Assembly (NCBI RefSeq): GCF_900324465.2
Contig: NC_046616.1
Location: 20,393,095 to 20,457,094 of the forward strand
Length of the DNA: 64,000 nucleotides
Source: Anabas testudineus
Lineage: Eukaryota; Chordata; Actinopteri; Anabantiformes; Anabantidae
Direction: 5' to 3'
Shown here: positions 48,501 through 60,785 of the stretch, piece by piece
Layout: each line of letters starts with the position of its first letter
Numbering within the stretch: position 1 is the first letter of the stretch
Made by a program: the position numbers and the translations under genes
The notes under the pieces: model-generated
Told to the model about the DNA's origin: nothing
Seen by the model: only the letters and a program-made list of their open reading frames with translations
Database searches by the model: none

Positions 48501-50980
48501 CCTCCTTCATTAAATCTGCAGGTTGATCTGTGTTTTGGTCTCATACAAACTTATTAGAAACGAGTCTGCTGTCTGGATCACACTATGCACCCAGCTACAT
48601 ATAAATACTGATGAGTGCAGATCATAAGAAAGCACATGCGTGAATGACTGTTTCAGCAGATGAGAAAAGCATTCATCTTTACTTTGTGCAGACACAGCAA
48701 ACATTTTGACATTGATCAGTTGTTATCACAGTGTACTTTGAACTTTTCTTTCTGTCACCTCACTGAATGTTTGGTTTTAAGTCAATGTTATTGCATCATG
48801 TGCTGCATTTACAGTCATTACAATATCAAGGACTGTGAAAACCAAACTGTGTGAGGTATTAATGTATCTGATAACAGGTATGTATACTTACACATGTCAA
48901 AAATTGATTCTCTTTGACCAGCACAAGTCTTTATCAAAATCCAGAGTTAATATAATCTGCTTTTAGTGGTTCGACACCCCACTCAGGTGAAAAACACATC
49001 TCATGCTCAGAGGCGAACATGTCAGTATTAGAAAATGTATTAAAAGGCCACAGGAATATAATATTATAATATATATACAGGAAAGTAACAGTTTTCTTCT
49101 TGTCACATGCCCTGACTTTGTGGCCACCCTGTCACGGGTGAATTTCAATGTTCAACAGCAGCACTATTGTCCCATCCACATAGAAAACACACTGACAGCT
49201 CTCTCGGTATTGGATTTCCATAGAAATGCTCACCACACTTTGGCACGCTAGTAATTGTTACACTAATGAGTGTAATGGATTTTGAAACATTTTGGTCTGG
49301 TCTAAAGTGGTGGACCAACACACTAAAAATAAATGAAAGCCCTCCACTATTTCTCACAAAGATCTTTTGTTTTAGGAAAGTCTGCTCCCCTCTCGTCTAC
49401 GGACGCAGACAATTACGGGACATATTTGACCGATGAAAGGACTACAGGCTTTATCACACTTCCTACAAGAGAAGCTTTAATCTGCCAGACAACTCAATTT
49501 TAGTAACTCTGTCAACCTTATTGCAGCTCAGTGTCCCTGTTGTTATGTCGATCACAGCTGTCATTATTAATCTGCTCTTTCCCCCCTGACTCTAAGTGTT
49601 ACACACATATTTCAGTCCAGAGTGGATGTGATGTCTTTCATGCTCTGCTGATAATGGCCTGTTTGGGCCTGCTCATAAGCTGCTGCACTACAGACTATTA
49701 TTAATACTAATATTTATCAGTTTCAGAGTTCGGTTTAACTACTGTTGATATTAAGACTCTGCAAACTGCCCTCTTAACTGGGGGTTTATTGCCAACCTTA
49801 ACTGTAATGACTTGATTATGAGCACAGTCTGTGCAGGGAAAATGTCATACAGCAAAATGTTAGACTAGGCAAGACAGCCATGGAAACATGACGACTGTTG
49901 TCCCCTGTAGAATCCTGTAGGTCATTTGTGCAAACAGGTTATTACCACATCATTAGGCACCCGTTAGCAGACGTAGTAATTATGGCACATGCAAAAGAGA
50001 GAGTTGCATGACGTAGTTATAGATTGCGAACGTCAGCAGGTTGGGATGCGTCAGAAAACGCAAATTGTCGTCTTATCAAGACTACATTAAGACAGACTGT
50101 TCACTTGGCAAAGTGTGATTATGCAGATGAAGTTACCAAGATTGTTAGAAATACAAAACAGAGCTCAACTCTCAGAAACAAAGCTAACTACATAAGGTGC
50201 TATTTAGTACAGAATTATCACAGTCTCACAGGGGGAAATTCAAGTGACTTGTTTTAATGCTGTAGTGTGAATACACCTAAGAGGACATAATGCAGAAACA
50301 TGATTCTGTGGTTCATAACTGTCCATCAGAAGTATTCTAACCATTACAGGCCTCAAAAGACCAAACCTTAACCTTTTGTGAGCAAAACAAGCTTCATAAC
50401 AAATGAGTGTGTAGTAATTTCTCACTTTTTGTAGCACAAACACTGCATATGCAATGTTACTCTTAGTTCATTCCCAAAATCAAAAAGACTGTGGGGTTGT
50501 TTTCTGGTGTGCCCATTGTTAAGCCTGTAGTGAAAAGATCTCATTATTGAAGCAACTCTGTACACAGCAGTGTTTTTAACTAACTGTGGTCCCCACTTGT
50601 GTCATTGCACCGTGTCAGCCTCATGGTGGTGCTAGTGGTGCTGGTCACCAAAAACTCCAGCATTGTGGATTCAGTGAGATTCTTTATCCCAGGACATTCC
50701 CAGGACATTACAGGGTCCATAATCAGTGCCCACAGAACTTTTCCTTAACCTCAAGACAACTTTAACCTTACACAGGGACAAAATTGGTTCCTCCAATAGG
50801 ATCAGTTGCAGTGAGAGCTGAACTCTCAGCTGGACTTGGCAGCAGCCCTGTGCTGTCGCTGGAGGGCAGATAGCCTCTGTCTCTCAGCCAGGCGTCAGCT
50901 GTTTACATGAGCACAGATGAGGGACTTACTTACTCTGTAAGTCAGATGAGTGCGTCAGACTCTGACTCTCACCACGCAGT
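42571..50980. other. Long intergenic region
   Basis: About 8.4 kb with no recognisable exon on either strand. The left part should hold the trhr 3' UTR. Other contents: a CRE palindrome next to a TATA-like sequence at 47309, and a small fragment of the dimeric repeat near 50612-50700. The open frames present are under 100 codons and lack motifs. Confidence 0.55.
47309..47327 (+). promoter_or_regulatory. CRE palindrome beside a TATA-like box
   Basis: The full cAMP-response palindrome TGACGTCA is followed four bases later by TATAAAT. No coding exon was recognised downstream for several kilobases, so this is either a promoter of an unseen non-coding transcript, a distal element, or chance. Confidence 0.25.
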
Positions 50981-50989
50981 CACACAGAC

Positions 50990-51115
50990 TCCTGACAAAC
51001 TCCTGCAAGCTTGCTCCTTGTTGTGTTTGCTGGAATTCGACGACTTTTCATTGAAGGCGCTTTTGTTTCTCAGATAAAGTTCACATTGACTCTGTGAAGA
51101 CATGCATCAGTCCAG
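50990..51115 (+). other. tmem198b: Possible non-coding first exon of tmem198b
   Basis: A stretch ending GCATCAGTCCAG is followed by the donor GTAGGC at 51116. The matching acceptor, TTCTCCTTTTGCAG, ends at 52071, giving a second-exon leader of 159 bases (52072-52230) before the start codon. The left border and the promoter are not defined. Confidence 0.35.
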
Positions 51116-52230
51116 GTAGGCAACAGAAATATTATTTTATCGTTTGTGCTTTCTACCTTGTTAAGAAATTCTTTGTTTACTGTAGAAGATATTGTTACTG
51201 GATAAAGTTTAAAGTTGTTTTTTCACTACAGATTTGTACAAAAACCTATCAGACAAACTAAAGGGAATTATTTCAGCAGCTCTTTTATCCACTTTTCTTA
51301 CACAGCGTCCATTTTTATTTCATCAGGGGCCTGTTAGAAAGTGTTTTTTCACCTTTACAGGAGGACACAGTTGACATAGACAGGAGGATCACTCACCTGT
51401 TAAAGCTTCTCTAATTCCATTTGCTGACACTGGGATCTACATGAACAGCTTATGAGGTCCCTACAGTAACACACACTGTAGTTAGGCTGTCGTACTATGA
51501 GTCAAGACAAGTAAAAATGATTTATACCTTTATGCAGTTAGCTGGAACCTTTAGCTTTTTGTACTTTACAATTGCTAATTCTTGCATTTTTTGATGTTTT
51601 TACTTTTCTTGAGTACTTCTTCTTGTCCTCTGTTGGGTATTATAATTTCTTGTATTATTCTGGAGCTGCTTTTTTTTTTATTACACTGTTCAGTAAACAG
51701 AGTACCTGACTGCGTGCTCCCAACAAAATGCCTGAATGGCAATGGCATCAGGCCACCAGGTCACTTCCATATCTGTATCCTGTTCTTGAACAAAAGAACC
51801 AGGAGAGAATCTCAGCGGGGATCCTGAATTTCCTCCTCTGGTTCCTGAACAGATGTTTGTATGTGGGAAAGAGTCACATCCTCTCATATATTCACCTAAA
51901 TAACTGCTAATGTGTCAACTGAAAGCATAATGGCAGCTTGAATTGAATAAGAACAATATTTTCACAGGAAGTCAAGTCTTCTCAAACAAACTTCTCAAGT
52001 GACATAAAAAAAACCTCTGAATTCATGTGTAGCACTGCCAGACAGCTGAAAACACTCTTCTCCTTTTGCAGGTGCACAACAGGAAACTGTTTAGTACAAG
52101 TACCCTGTGCAGGAGTTTCTTCATTTCCTGGACACCGCACTCAGGACACAACACCTAACCCCCTTCAATGAATAAAGCAGATCTTTGTCCACACCAGCCA
52201 CAAAGCAATAGAAAATAATAACCCTCCACA

Positions 52231-55200
52231 ATGGCAGTCACTTCAGTCTATGTTACTGAAGAGCTGGAGCCAGGAGCTGGCTTAACTGAAGTGGACATGT
52301 GTACGCTTGAGATTAATATGAAGTATGAAGTCATCCCATCTACTGTCTGCTCTATATGCCTTTCGTTTGGCCTCATCTACTGCTTTTTTGGTAGGTATCA
52401 CTAATATCAGAGTTCATCTAGGAGGTCTTTTAAAGCAGTTTTTAAAGTTTACATCTCCTTCAAGTCATCATTTCACCATCGCTCTGCCTCCACTGTCTTC
52501 ACATGCTGTCTACATGTTTCATTAGCCCACCTGATGGCTTAAACCCTCGCTGGCAGGTGTCTGAAAGCTGCCAGGGGTTTAGTGGGGATAAGCTGGGGGA
52601 GGCAGATGGGTAGTCATGTGTCTGAAACTGACTGAGGCAGTGTACAGTGGCAAGAGAAAGTATGTGAACCTTTTGGAATTTCATGTTTTCTGCATTCATT
52701 TGTCATAAAATGTGATCTAATCTTCATCTGAGTCAAGAATATTAACAAATGTAATGTACTTGAAATAACACAAACAAATCAGATATTTCATGTCTTTATT
52801 GAGAACAACCATAAAACCCTCATAGTGCTAGTGGAAAAAGTATGTGAACCTGGAGTTGGGTGCTAGTATACCTGGAGTCTTGTTAAGATAATTTGTTTAG
52901 AGGTGTGGACTAGAGCTTCTTTGATTGAGTTTGCTCTGCATAAGAACAATGTGCTTACATGAGCATTCAGAGGATCAAGAATAGTGAAACCTTTTCCACT
53001 AGCACTATGAGGTTTGATGGTTCTTCTCAGACATAAAATATAATAAATATTATGTGTGTTATTACTTTAGGCACATTATATTTGTTAAAACTCTTGACTA
53101 AGATAAAGATCAGATTATGTTTTATGACAAATTAATGCAGAAAACAACATAATTTCAAAAGGTTTACATACTTTTTCTTTCCACTGGTGTCACAGAGTTA
53201 AACCTGACAACACCTCACAAGGGTGGGCTGTGATTTTATGCATCCAGGGATCGATATTTCATATATTGCAAATATAAATTTAAAAACATAAACATTACAT
53301 TATTTCTGTCTGCATGTCCAATGAGAAGGCACTGGACAAAAGTACAACAAACCTAGACTGTGACTAGGAGTTATGGACTTCTCCCTGAAACATGTGACAT
53401 TATGCACAACAACACGTACACAGCAAAGTGTGTGTGTTCCCAGTAGCTCTTACATAACAGGGGAAATTATGAATTATGAATTATAAATATTCTGACCCAA
53501 AAGATAAGAAAAAAAGCAGAGAGAGTGAGCTGGGGGTTCTGCCAACACTCACATTAAGAAATGTTAATGGCATCGCAGCTGCTGTCACTGTTCTCTGTGA
53601 GATTACAGTTATAAACTCAAGAACCAGTTTTAGTGGTACAGTATGCAACTGTGTCTCAGTCCAACAAGCACAATCTACACTACAAGAACAGGTGTTTTTA
53701 ACTAGATGTGGAATCACGCAGGCTGTGCTTTTGCCCTGTAGCATCAAATCAGAACACACATCACAAAAAGCTCGTTTATTTTCAGCACACTGTTCCTTTC
53801 ACACATAGCACCCAAAATCATCATCATACATATGTTTACCAGAAAATAATAAGCAACATTTTACACTTGGTGGTTACTTTATTCGGTGCACTTGTACAGT
53901 CTAATGCAATGCCATACAATAGCTCTGTCTTTGCACCCATCAGAATGTCGCAGATGTCTAAATGAAATCAATTACTGAACCACAATTAAAAGTTCAGAAG
54001 TTTAAAGCATTTCATGCGGATTCCAGCTGTCCATCCTGTATGTGCACTAAGAAACAGTGTTTTCATGCAGCAGTGACTCAGTAAATTGGGAAACAAACCA
54101 GTTTCTTGCATGTGCACAAGCTAACACATTCTTCCTATTGCATTTGTAGAAATGGAGAGGGTCTCTGAATACTTCGTAGTGGAGTCTGGGCTACTGTGCC
54201 TCTGGATGTTACTAGCTCTGTCGTAGCAGCAGCACAGTAACTATAGTTACAGCCTTCTAATGTGAATGGAACATCCTAGTTGTTATGGAAAGACAGCATA
54301 AAAAGTAGATCATTGAAGCTTTGTGACAACTGCACCAAAGTAATCTATGTAAACAAACTGATCAGTATACATAGATGTGTGTGAGTTAAGGTTTTTGTTG
54401 GTTTATTTTTTCGTTTGTGTATTTGTTTGTTTGTTTGTTTGTTTGTTTGTTTGTTTGTTTGTTTGTTTTTGTTTTTTCTGTTCTAACCTTATTTCTATTC
54501 CATTTACAGGATACCGCTGTTTCAAGATGGTCATGTTCTTCTCTGGCTTCATGTCTGGCACTGCCTCTGTACTCCTGTTGTATCACAAGGAGCCCGTGTT
54601 GGATGCCCAGCTCGGTCTAGAGACAAAGACAGGGATCGGACTGGGTGTCGCTGTGCTCTGCGGATTGATGACTTTGCTGGTGTCCACAATGGGACTCATC
54701 CTCAGTGGCCTGCAGCTAGGGGCCCTGCTCTCTCTTGCCACCTTGGCTGTTGTTGGCCAGTTTCACATCCTGACCCCTGTGTGGGTGCCTGCCAGTGTCG
54801 TGCTAGCTGCCAGCATCATCACTGCAGTCCTCACACTTCAGTGGCAGAAACTGTTCACCATCATCTACACAGCTGTGTTTGGAGCAACCACTGTGATGCT
54901 GTGTTTGGATTACCTCGTGGGGATGTTCATGCTGCCAGACCAGGTGTATGATATGCTTTGTGAAGTCACCTTGCGCCCACTCTGCTGGTTCAACTGGGTA
55001 ATCACCGGGATATGTCCTGTTTTGAGTATCATAGGTGTGTTGGTGCAATGGAGATTTACTGCCAAAGGAATATCACACAGACAAGGTGAGCTTAATTCAA
55101 TCTGCCCTGTGGAGGTTAAAACCTCCTTCTGTGGTTTTACACACTCATGATTTCGTGTTTTCTTTCTCTGCACCTTGCTGCATCTCAGCTGCACACAAAA

Positions 55201-56222
55201 AACAGAAGCCATATGCCAAGAAGTACAGACACAGAGAGTCAGTGAGGAAACCTCCACCACACCGTCGACGCAGGCCTCCACCCCTGAAACGCTACACTGG
55301 GGACGTCCTGGCACCAGTGAGTGTCTCAGATTAAAATGTATCACAGAGCATGAGCGGTTTATTCATCTTTCATCTCTCCAGAGAGGCAAATTCTACCTTA
55401 ATAATAAATATTAGAAATTGCCTTTGATTGCATGACCAATACTTATTACCAGAATGGGCAGACACTTTACTTAAGCAAAAATTCATTTTTAAAAAGTGGT
55501 ACACTTCTTTAAAAATGTACTCACATACTGTAAACAAATGTATTATCAGCAAAATATAAATAAAGTAATATGTTAAAAGTTTTGAATAATTACCCCTGTA
55601 AGTTTTATACTTGATATACTATGATATTGTTTAATTATTGATTGAGTACTAATGTAGATCTGCAACTAACACTTATTCTTTATTGAATAATCTGGCAATA
55701 ACTTTCTCAATTTATCAATTAATTGTTTGTCCATAAAATGTAATGCTGTATTTAATCATTAATCATCATTCTCAGCAGCCCAGATGATGCCTTTGATACC
55801 TTGTTTTTCCTGACCACAAGACAAAAACACAAATATATTCAGTTCCCTATCAACTCTTTGTTTTACACTTGGTTAATCCATTGAATAATTATTCAGTTCA
55901 GTATCATGTAGTAGTTGCAGTTGGAGGTGGGCCTTGTTCACCTGTTTTATATGCTGTAGGTAATCTTTTCTGTTTGTGTATAATGTATATTTTTTTAGCC
56001 AGTATGTTAGATGAAAGCACAGTATTTGGTCAGCACAGTAACAATGTCTCTTTGTCCTATTTGTCTGTTCAGAGTTATCTCCAGAGCCTTCGGGAGCGCC
56101 AGATGGGAACAGGCTCCTCCACCAGCAGCGTCAGCACCATCACACATACGTTAATTGACTTTGACTTTGAGACAGGCTCCATGGTGCCTCTGACTGCTTC
56201 CTCCCCAGTCTTCACAGTCTGA
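52231..56222 (+). CDS. tmem198b: Transmembrane protein 198B
   Basis: A multi-pass membrane protein; the paralogue TMEM198 has been linked to LRP6 phosphorylation in Wnt signalling. Coding exons are 52231-52390, 54510-55085, 55189-55316 and 56073-56222, all GT/AG and in phase, giving 337 residues. Family motifs: YEVIPSTVCSICLSFGLIYC, CFFGYRCFK across the first junction (human TMEM198 has the same string), VLDAQLGLET, LVQWRFTAKG, a basic HRRRRPPPLKRY stretch, and GDVLAPSYLQSLRERQMGTG, like human GDVLSPSYIQSFRDRQTG. About seven hydrophobic spans fill residues 30-240; the C-terminal 100 residues are basic and cytosolic. The B paralogue is chosen because mmp19 and pym1 follow, as around human TMEM198B, which is annotated as a pseudogene there. 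This copy looks intact. The first coding intron carries a Tc1 derivative, a repeat copy and a GTTT microsatellite. Confidence 0.93.
52645..53186. mobile_element. Non-autonomous Tc1-like element with long IR/DR arms
   Basis: This 542-bp element begins CAGTGGCAAGAGAAAGTATG after TA and ends with the inverted CTTTTTCTTTCCACTG. Arms of about 205 bp (52645-52850 and about 52986-53186) are inverted copies roughly 80% alike by eye. Within each arm the terminal motif recurs at the inner end (AGTGGAAAAAGTATGTGAAC at 52830-52849, and its inverted partner near 52986-53000). That is the inverted-repeat/direct-repeat layout bound by Tc1-type transposases such as Sleeping Beauty. The roughly 135-bp centre has no transposase. 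The divergence between arms implies an old insertion. The right-hand TA is not preserved. Confidence 0.85.
53862..53985 (+). repeat. Teleost interspersed repeat, copy 2
   Basis: A diverged relative of the repeat at 26170: CACTTGGTGGTTACTTTATT, then CGGTGCACTTGTACA, then an AATAGCTCTGTC region matching AGCAGCTCTGCC in copy 1. It lies in the first coding intron of tmem198b. Confidence 0.5.
54422..54470. repeat. GTTT tetranucleotide microsatellite
   Basis: About 12 GTTT units end some 40 bp upstream of the acceptor of tmem198b coding exon 2, inside the region where polypyrimidine and branch signals would be expected. Confidence 0.95.
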
Positions 56223-56533
56223 AGGAACATGACGACACAAACTGTAAATGCAAACTGCACATATCTGAGGATTAATTCCTTTAAACCGTTCACTTCCGCA
56301 GAAACAGTTGCCACTATTGCTGTGAATCTATCTTTGCTGGTTTTATTAAATGATCATCAGCTTGCACACATGGTATGCATGGAGATTATTATCTTAATGA
56401 TGACACAATAAGAGTGACCACTGTGAACAAGTTTGGTTATTATAGCCAGGTCTATAACCCTGAGGCTTCTTGACTTGTTCCATTTCTTTTATTCTGACTT
56501 CACTGTTTATTTGTTTATTATACTGTATGAGCA

Positions 56534-56539
56534 AATAAA
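56534..56539 (+). terminator. tmem198b: Poly(A) signal of tmem198b
   Basis: AATAAA 312 bp after the stop codon; a second AATAAA at 56662-56667 is an alternative. Confidence 0.55.
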
Positions 56540-57654
56540 TATGAGTAAAACTATATTTGCAACATCTACTGGTTTTCAAAATGCATGGCTTATTGGTTTA
56601 GGGCCAGATCAAAGTCTAACAGACAATTTCTTTGTTCCAAATGTGTATGGTATAAAAACCCAATAAAAGCCTTGACTCATCTAAATCAAATCATTCATTT
56701 CTGGAATGACTGTGGAAATTAGCTTTAGCTCAGCAGCTAACCAAAACTGGCCAGATTGCAGCAGGCCTATAGGTTTTAAGTTTCATTTGTAGCTTATTCC
56801 ATTGCATTTTGGTAAAAATCTCTTTTGTATGCTGCGATCATGTCATGTTGGCAGAACGTGTATGATGAGAACTACTCCTATAAACACGTTTCTGGGGAAT
56901 GTATGAAGTAGTCAAAGGTGGTGGTGTTTCATCAGTGGTGGAAAGGAACCAAATACATTTACTTAAGTACAATTATGAGAGACTTCTACTAACTTCAGTT
57001 CATTTACTGCTACATAAAACTTTTTTACATTTCAGAGGCCATTATCATACTTAGTTATTTGAGCTTTAGCTTTTTGACTTTGGGAATCCGATTAATAATA
57101 CAAAAAACATATATTCATAAGACTTTATTCATTCCTGGTACAAAATTTACAAGTTACCCAGCAGAAGGTAAAATAATTCGAAACTATGATATATTACAAT
57201 TATTAGATTCAAAACATAGGATTATTTAAAAACAGTGTATAAAGGTGGTCATCTGTAAAATTGGAGTGATGAACATGAAGATGCATCAATATATTACTAA
57301 TCTTCCTATGTTGTTGTTGTAGTATGACAACTGCTCAAATGATGCAAGCAATGTTAGCTATTTGTTACATTAACTGTACATTTCTGGTTGCTATATTATA
57401 ATATAATATTCATACAATTTAAATTTAGTAAAACTACAATTTAAAAATAAACATTTAAATAGTTAGAAAATGCTCATTGTCTATCTGTGACTGGTAGTAA
57501 TAATTCTGTTAAGTGGGAGATATGATGGTAAGAAATTCCCAAGGTCTCCTACTCGGAATTAATAGTGGGAGGTTGATGTGAACAGCTTCGCACTCGATCA
57601 GTCGTGATAATGGTTTAAATGACATGACATCAACACAGCATCCACTAATAATAT

Positions 57655-57687
57655 TTTATTGCCACAAAATAGAAGCATCACTTTATT
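57655..57687 (-). terminator. mmp19: Poly(A) signals of mmp19
   Basis: Read on the - strand, AATAAA occurs at 57687-57682 and again at 57660-57655, about 170-200 bp after the mmp19 stop codon. Confidence 0.5.
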
Positions 57688-57858
57688 TAAGTAGTTTGTA
57701 ATTTGTTTGTTGATTTCAAGCTGATTTTCTACAAAATTATTAAGAATGCTCTGATTCTTTTCTAATCGTTTGCCAGGCTCCAAATAAATAAGCATGTGTC
57801 GCTTCTATTATGAGTCACTGATAATGTTTGTGTTGAATCCTTGGGAACCTCTGGTGGC

Positions 57859-60785
57859 TCAGTCGTCGCACTGCATCCAGTGTGAGGCAATGTTCAGAGG
57901 ATAGCCCTTCTCCACTGCTTGATTGTTTACACGCCAATACTTGGTGCCTTTGAACACGTAAATATAACCGTTTGTCCATGTTAATGCAGCATCAGTATTG
58001 CTGGGCATCCCATAAAAGAGTTGTTCAATGGGTTTAGGATATGAACTGAAGTCTGTTGGGCCAATTTCGTCCCACTGCCAGTATCCAGAGCCCTAAAATA
58101 AGAAAAGCAAGAAGAAATTATTTTCCGGAAAGTGGACAGACAGCAAAAAACATTCAATTCAGCCAATTTTAGTAAATGTAATGTTTTACGCTTACTTTAA
58201 AAAATAATAGTTTTTTGTTCTTGCTGAAGTACAAGGCTGAATCAATATTAGCAGGGATGTTAGCCAAGCGTTTGGGAAAGCCCTGGTCCAGTTTGAATCC
58301 TGTAAATCTCCACACTTTGTCTCCTGTGAAAAGATGTTTAGAAAGAAGCAAAGTATTCTGTAAACACTCCAGTACTTTTTAGGACCCTTTGACATGTGTA
58401 AACCCAGCATCGAACCCCTGTGAGAATAATCTATGAAATGAATCTACCTTTCAAAAAGTAGGACTTGCCAGTCCGCTGGGAGTGAACAGCTGCACTGAGA
58501 CTCCCTGGCAGCTCCTTCCACAGTGTCGAGATCAGGACGGGGGTGTTGTAGCCATAGCTGGACACTGTCCACACATACTGACCACTGAAAATATATGTTT
58601 TATGCAAAGGACCTGCAGGGACACAGTGGAGGAGAAAACATGTCTGTGTTGGGGGGAAATTATTGAATAAATATGAATAGATTTTTTCTTCTTGTGAGTC
58701 AAGTGTAGCTGAATCAGAGTTTCCATACCCAACATTATCGCATCCAGCGTGGCTTTGCAAGGATCTACTATAACTCCTCCGGGCACTGACTGACTAGGAT
58801 TTCTGGATGGAGCTGAATTCACTGGCTTTCCTGAAAAGGGACAACTCTGCACATTACATAACATGTGCTGTACACACACAGTACCTGAGCAGTGTAATGT
58901 TATTCTGAGAGTACCGTATAAAGCCTGGATCCCTTGAATGTCATCTGGATGTAGTTTGAAGTCGGAGCGGTAGCCGTTGTACACTGGCCCCATGAGCGCA
59001 CTGTAATGCTGAGAATGTCCCAGGCCGAGAGCGTGGCCAATCTCGTGGGCTGCAATGATCCTCAGGTTGGAGCCATGGGACTTCCCCTCTGTCCATAGTT
59101 CATCTTCATCAAAGTGCACAATGCCTGACTCAGGGGCATCGGCGTGGGCTAAAACGTGGCCTAAAAATAAAGCAACAACTGTTATCAAATACTAGAACAC
59201 CTCATTTACACTCATTTTCATTATTTTAAGTATCAGCGTAGTCTAACAATTCAACATGTGTGAAAGCACTGAGATCACAAACAGTTCACATTTTGAGATC
59301 CAGAGTTGACATAAGTGTGACATCCAGACTTTTTTTTGTTTGTTTTGTTCTTTTTATTTTAAAATCAGTTTCTACACTAAAGAAACTGCTCCTACCTCGA
59401 CCATCAAATGGCACTGGACACGTCTTATCTTTTCTGTGAAAGGAGATTTTGATGTCGGCTCTTCCATGCTGCAACTCTCTGAACCTTAAAGGTGACACAT
59501 CACTCCAGTACCTAAATGCATTCTGGATGGCCAAACGGGTCTTTGACTGACCCAAGTCAGGAGTGTATTTATAGATGCGATAAGTCAGCATCTTCTTACG
59601 CCAGTGACCTGTTCAAATAGGAGACATTACACATTACAAAAGACAAGAATAACAGAATTTGTACAGCCTAATGACAAATAATATGGTATTGACATATAAA
59701 TGATATATATTTTGGCATTTTCTTTCACTTAATATAATATCTGAATATGTATGTATTGTATGTTTGATACCCACCCATGACTCGATATTTGAGCGATTTG
59801 TTATTGAAAGAATCTTCAAGGCCACAGCGAGGTTTGCTCATCATCGCCAGTGTGGCTGAATCTAGTTTTCCACTTATCTTCAGGTTTGTCACTTTCTGAA
59901 AGATTCTGACACGCAACAGGAAAGAAAATGTTTTAAGGCATTTGAGGTGAGTCAGATAAAAGCCGAGACAAATCTAAGACTACTTGCACACACTCACCGT
60001 AATGCGTCCACTATTTCTTCACGTGGATGGTTTTGGCCTTTATGATCCAGTGGGATGTGCAGATAGCCATACTTCCTTAAATACTCCTTAAAAGAGAAAT
60101 GGTCATTGTGGTGAAAGACATAGTCAAAATAATTACGGGAATAAATGTGCAAATACCACATCAGAGAAATACTTCAGCTTGATGTTTTAATCAGTTTTAA
60201 TCTCTCTGATGCAAGTCCAATAAAGTGACCACAAGCCTTCTACAGAAAATCTGTCATTAGCTGTATCTATCAAAGGCGTCTAATGGCATTTCCATGTAAA
60301 ATGTGCAAAGTACATTTTAATGAGCTCCACTAAAGACATCAAAGCCTCAACAAAGCTATTTTACTATCACAGGAGCGTTTTTGGAATCCTAAATGAAGAA
60401 ATTCACTATCTGAGTCTTGGCATCGATTTTATCAGAGCAAATGGTTGGTGTTGGTAACAGCACCACAACGTTTTTGTAACAACACATTCATCCCAGCTGA
60501 TAAGTTGTGTTTGGGTTAGATCATATAACCATATATCATATAACCACAGTGTTATTAGTCAATAGTAAAAGTTACCAGTGTACTGCTTTGAAGTAATTTT
60601 TATCTGCAGTTTGAATGATAAACGCAGAGACTATTCTTACATTATTATCTGAAGTTGTGTTTTCTTACCACCGCTCCTGTAGTTTCTCCCCTGCCCTGGG
60701 CTCTGGATGAAGCTGTTGTCATCCAAATAAGAAGCACCATTAACTCCAGTCTATATCCCATTTTCCGCTTTGGGTCTTTTTCCAT
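57859..60785 (-). CDS. mmp19: Matrix metalloproteinase 19
   Basis: A secreted zinc protease of extracellular matrix. Nine exons in reading order: 60785-60669, 60086-59998, 59905-59775, 59608-59396, 59160-58915, 58830-58729, 58612-58448, 58323-58196, 58092-57859; phases join to 474 residues (human 508). Seen: a signal peptide ([16 protein letters not shown]), a prodomain with cysteine switch PRCGLED, identical to MMP19 rather than the usual PRCGxPD, a WRKK basic site where the catalytic domain begins, FDGRG, the zinc motif [11 protein letters not shown], Met-turn [11 protein letters not shown], a short hinge, and a four-blade hemopexin domain opened by DPC and closed by MQC. The acidic hinge run and the Thr-rich C-terminal tail of human MMP19 are absent. 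A second in-frame ATG at 60761 (MGYRLELM) sits nearer the hydrophobic core and may be the real start. Confidence 0.94.

Larger units (their letters stand above)
56223..57858. other. Convergent intergenic DNA between tmem198b and mmp19
   Basis: It holds the 3' UTRs of the two convergent genes. Signals seen are AATAAA at 56534 and 56662 on the + strand, and TTTATT (AATAAA on the - strand) at 57682 and 57655. No coding exon was recognised. Confidence 0.6.

Noticed and set aside
53476-53808. 110-codon frame in the first coding intron of tmem198b
   Set aside because: It is intronic and random in composition, with an equally long antisense frame over the same bases.
54377-54509. Phe/Val/Cys/Leu-rich N-terminal extension of the tmem198b exon 2 frame
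   Set aside because: It is a translation of the GTTT microsatellite and the acceptor tract; the real N-terminus is the exon at 52231.
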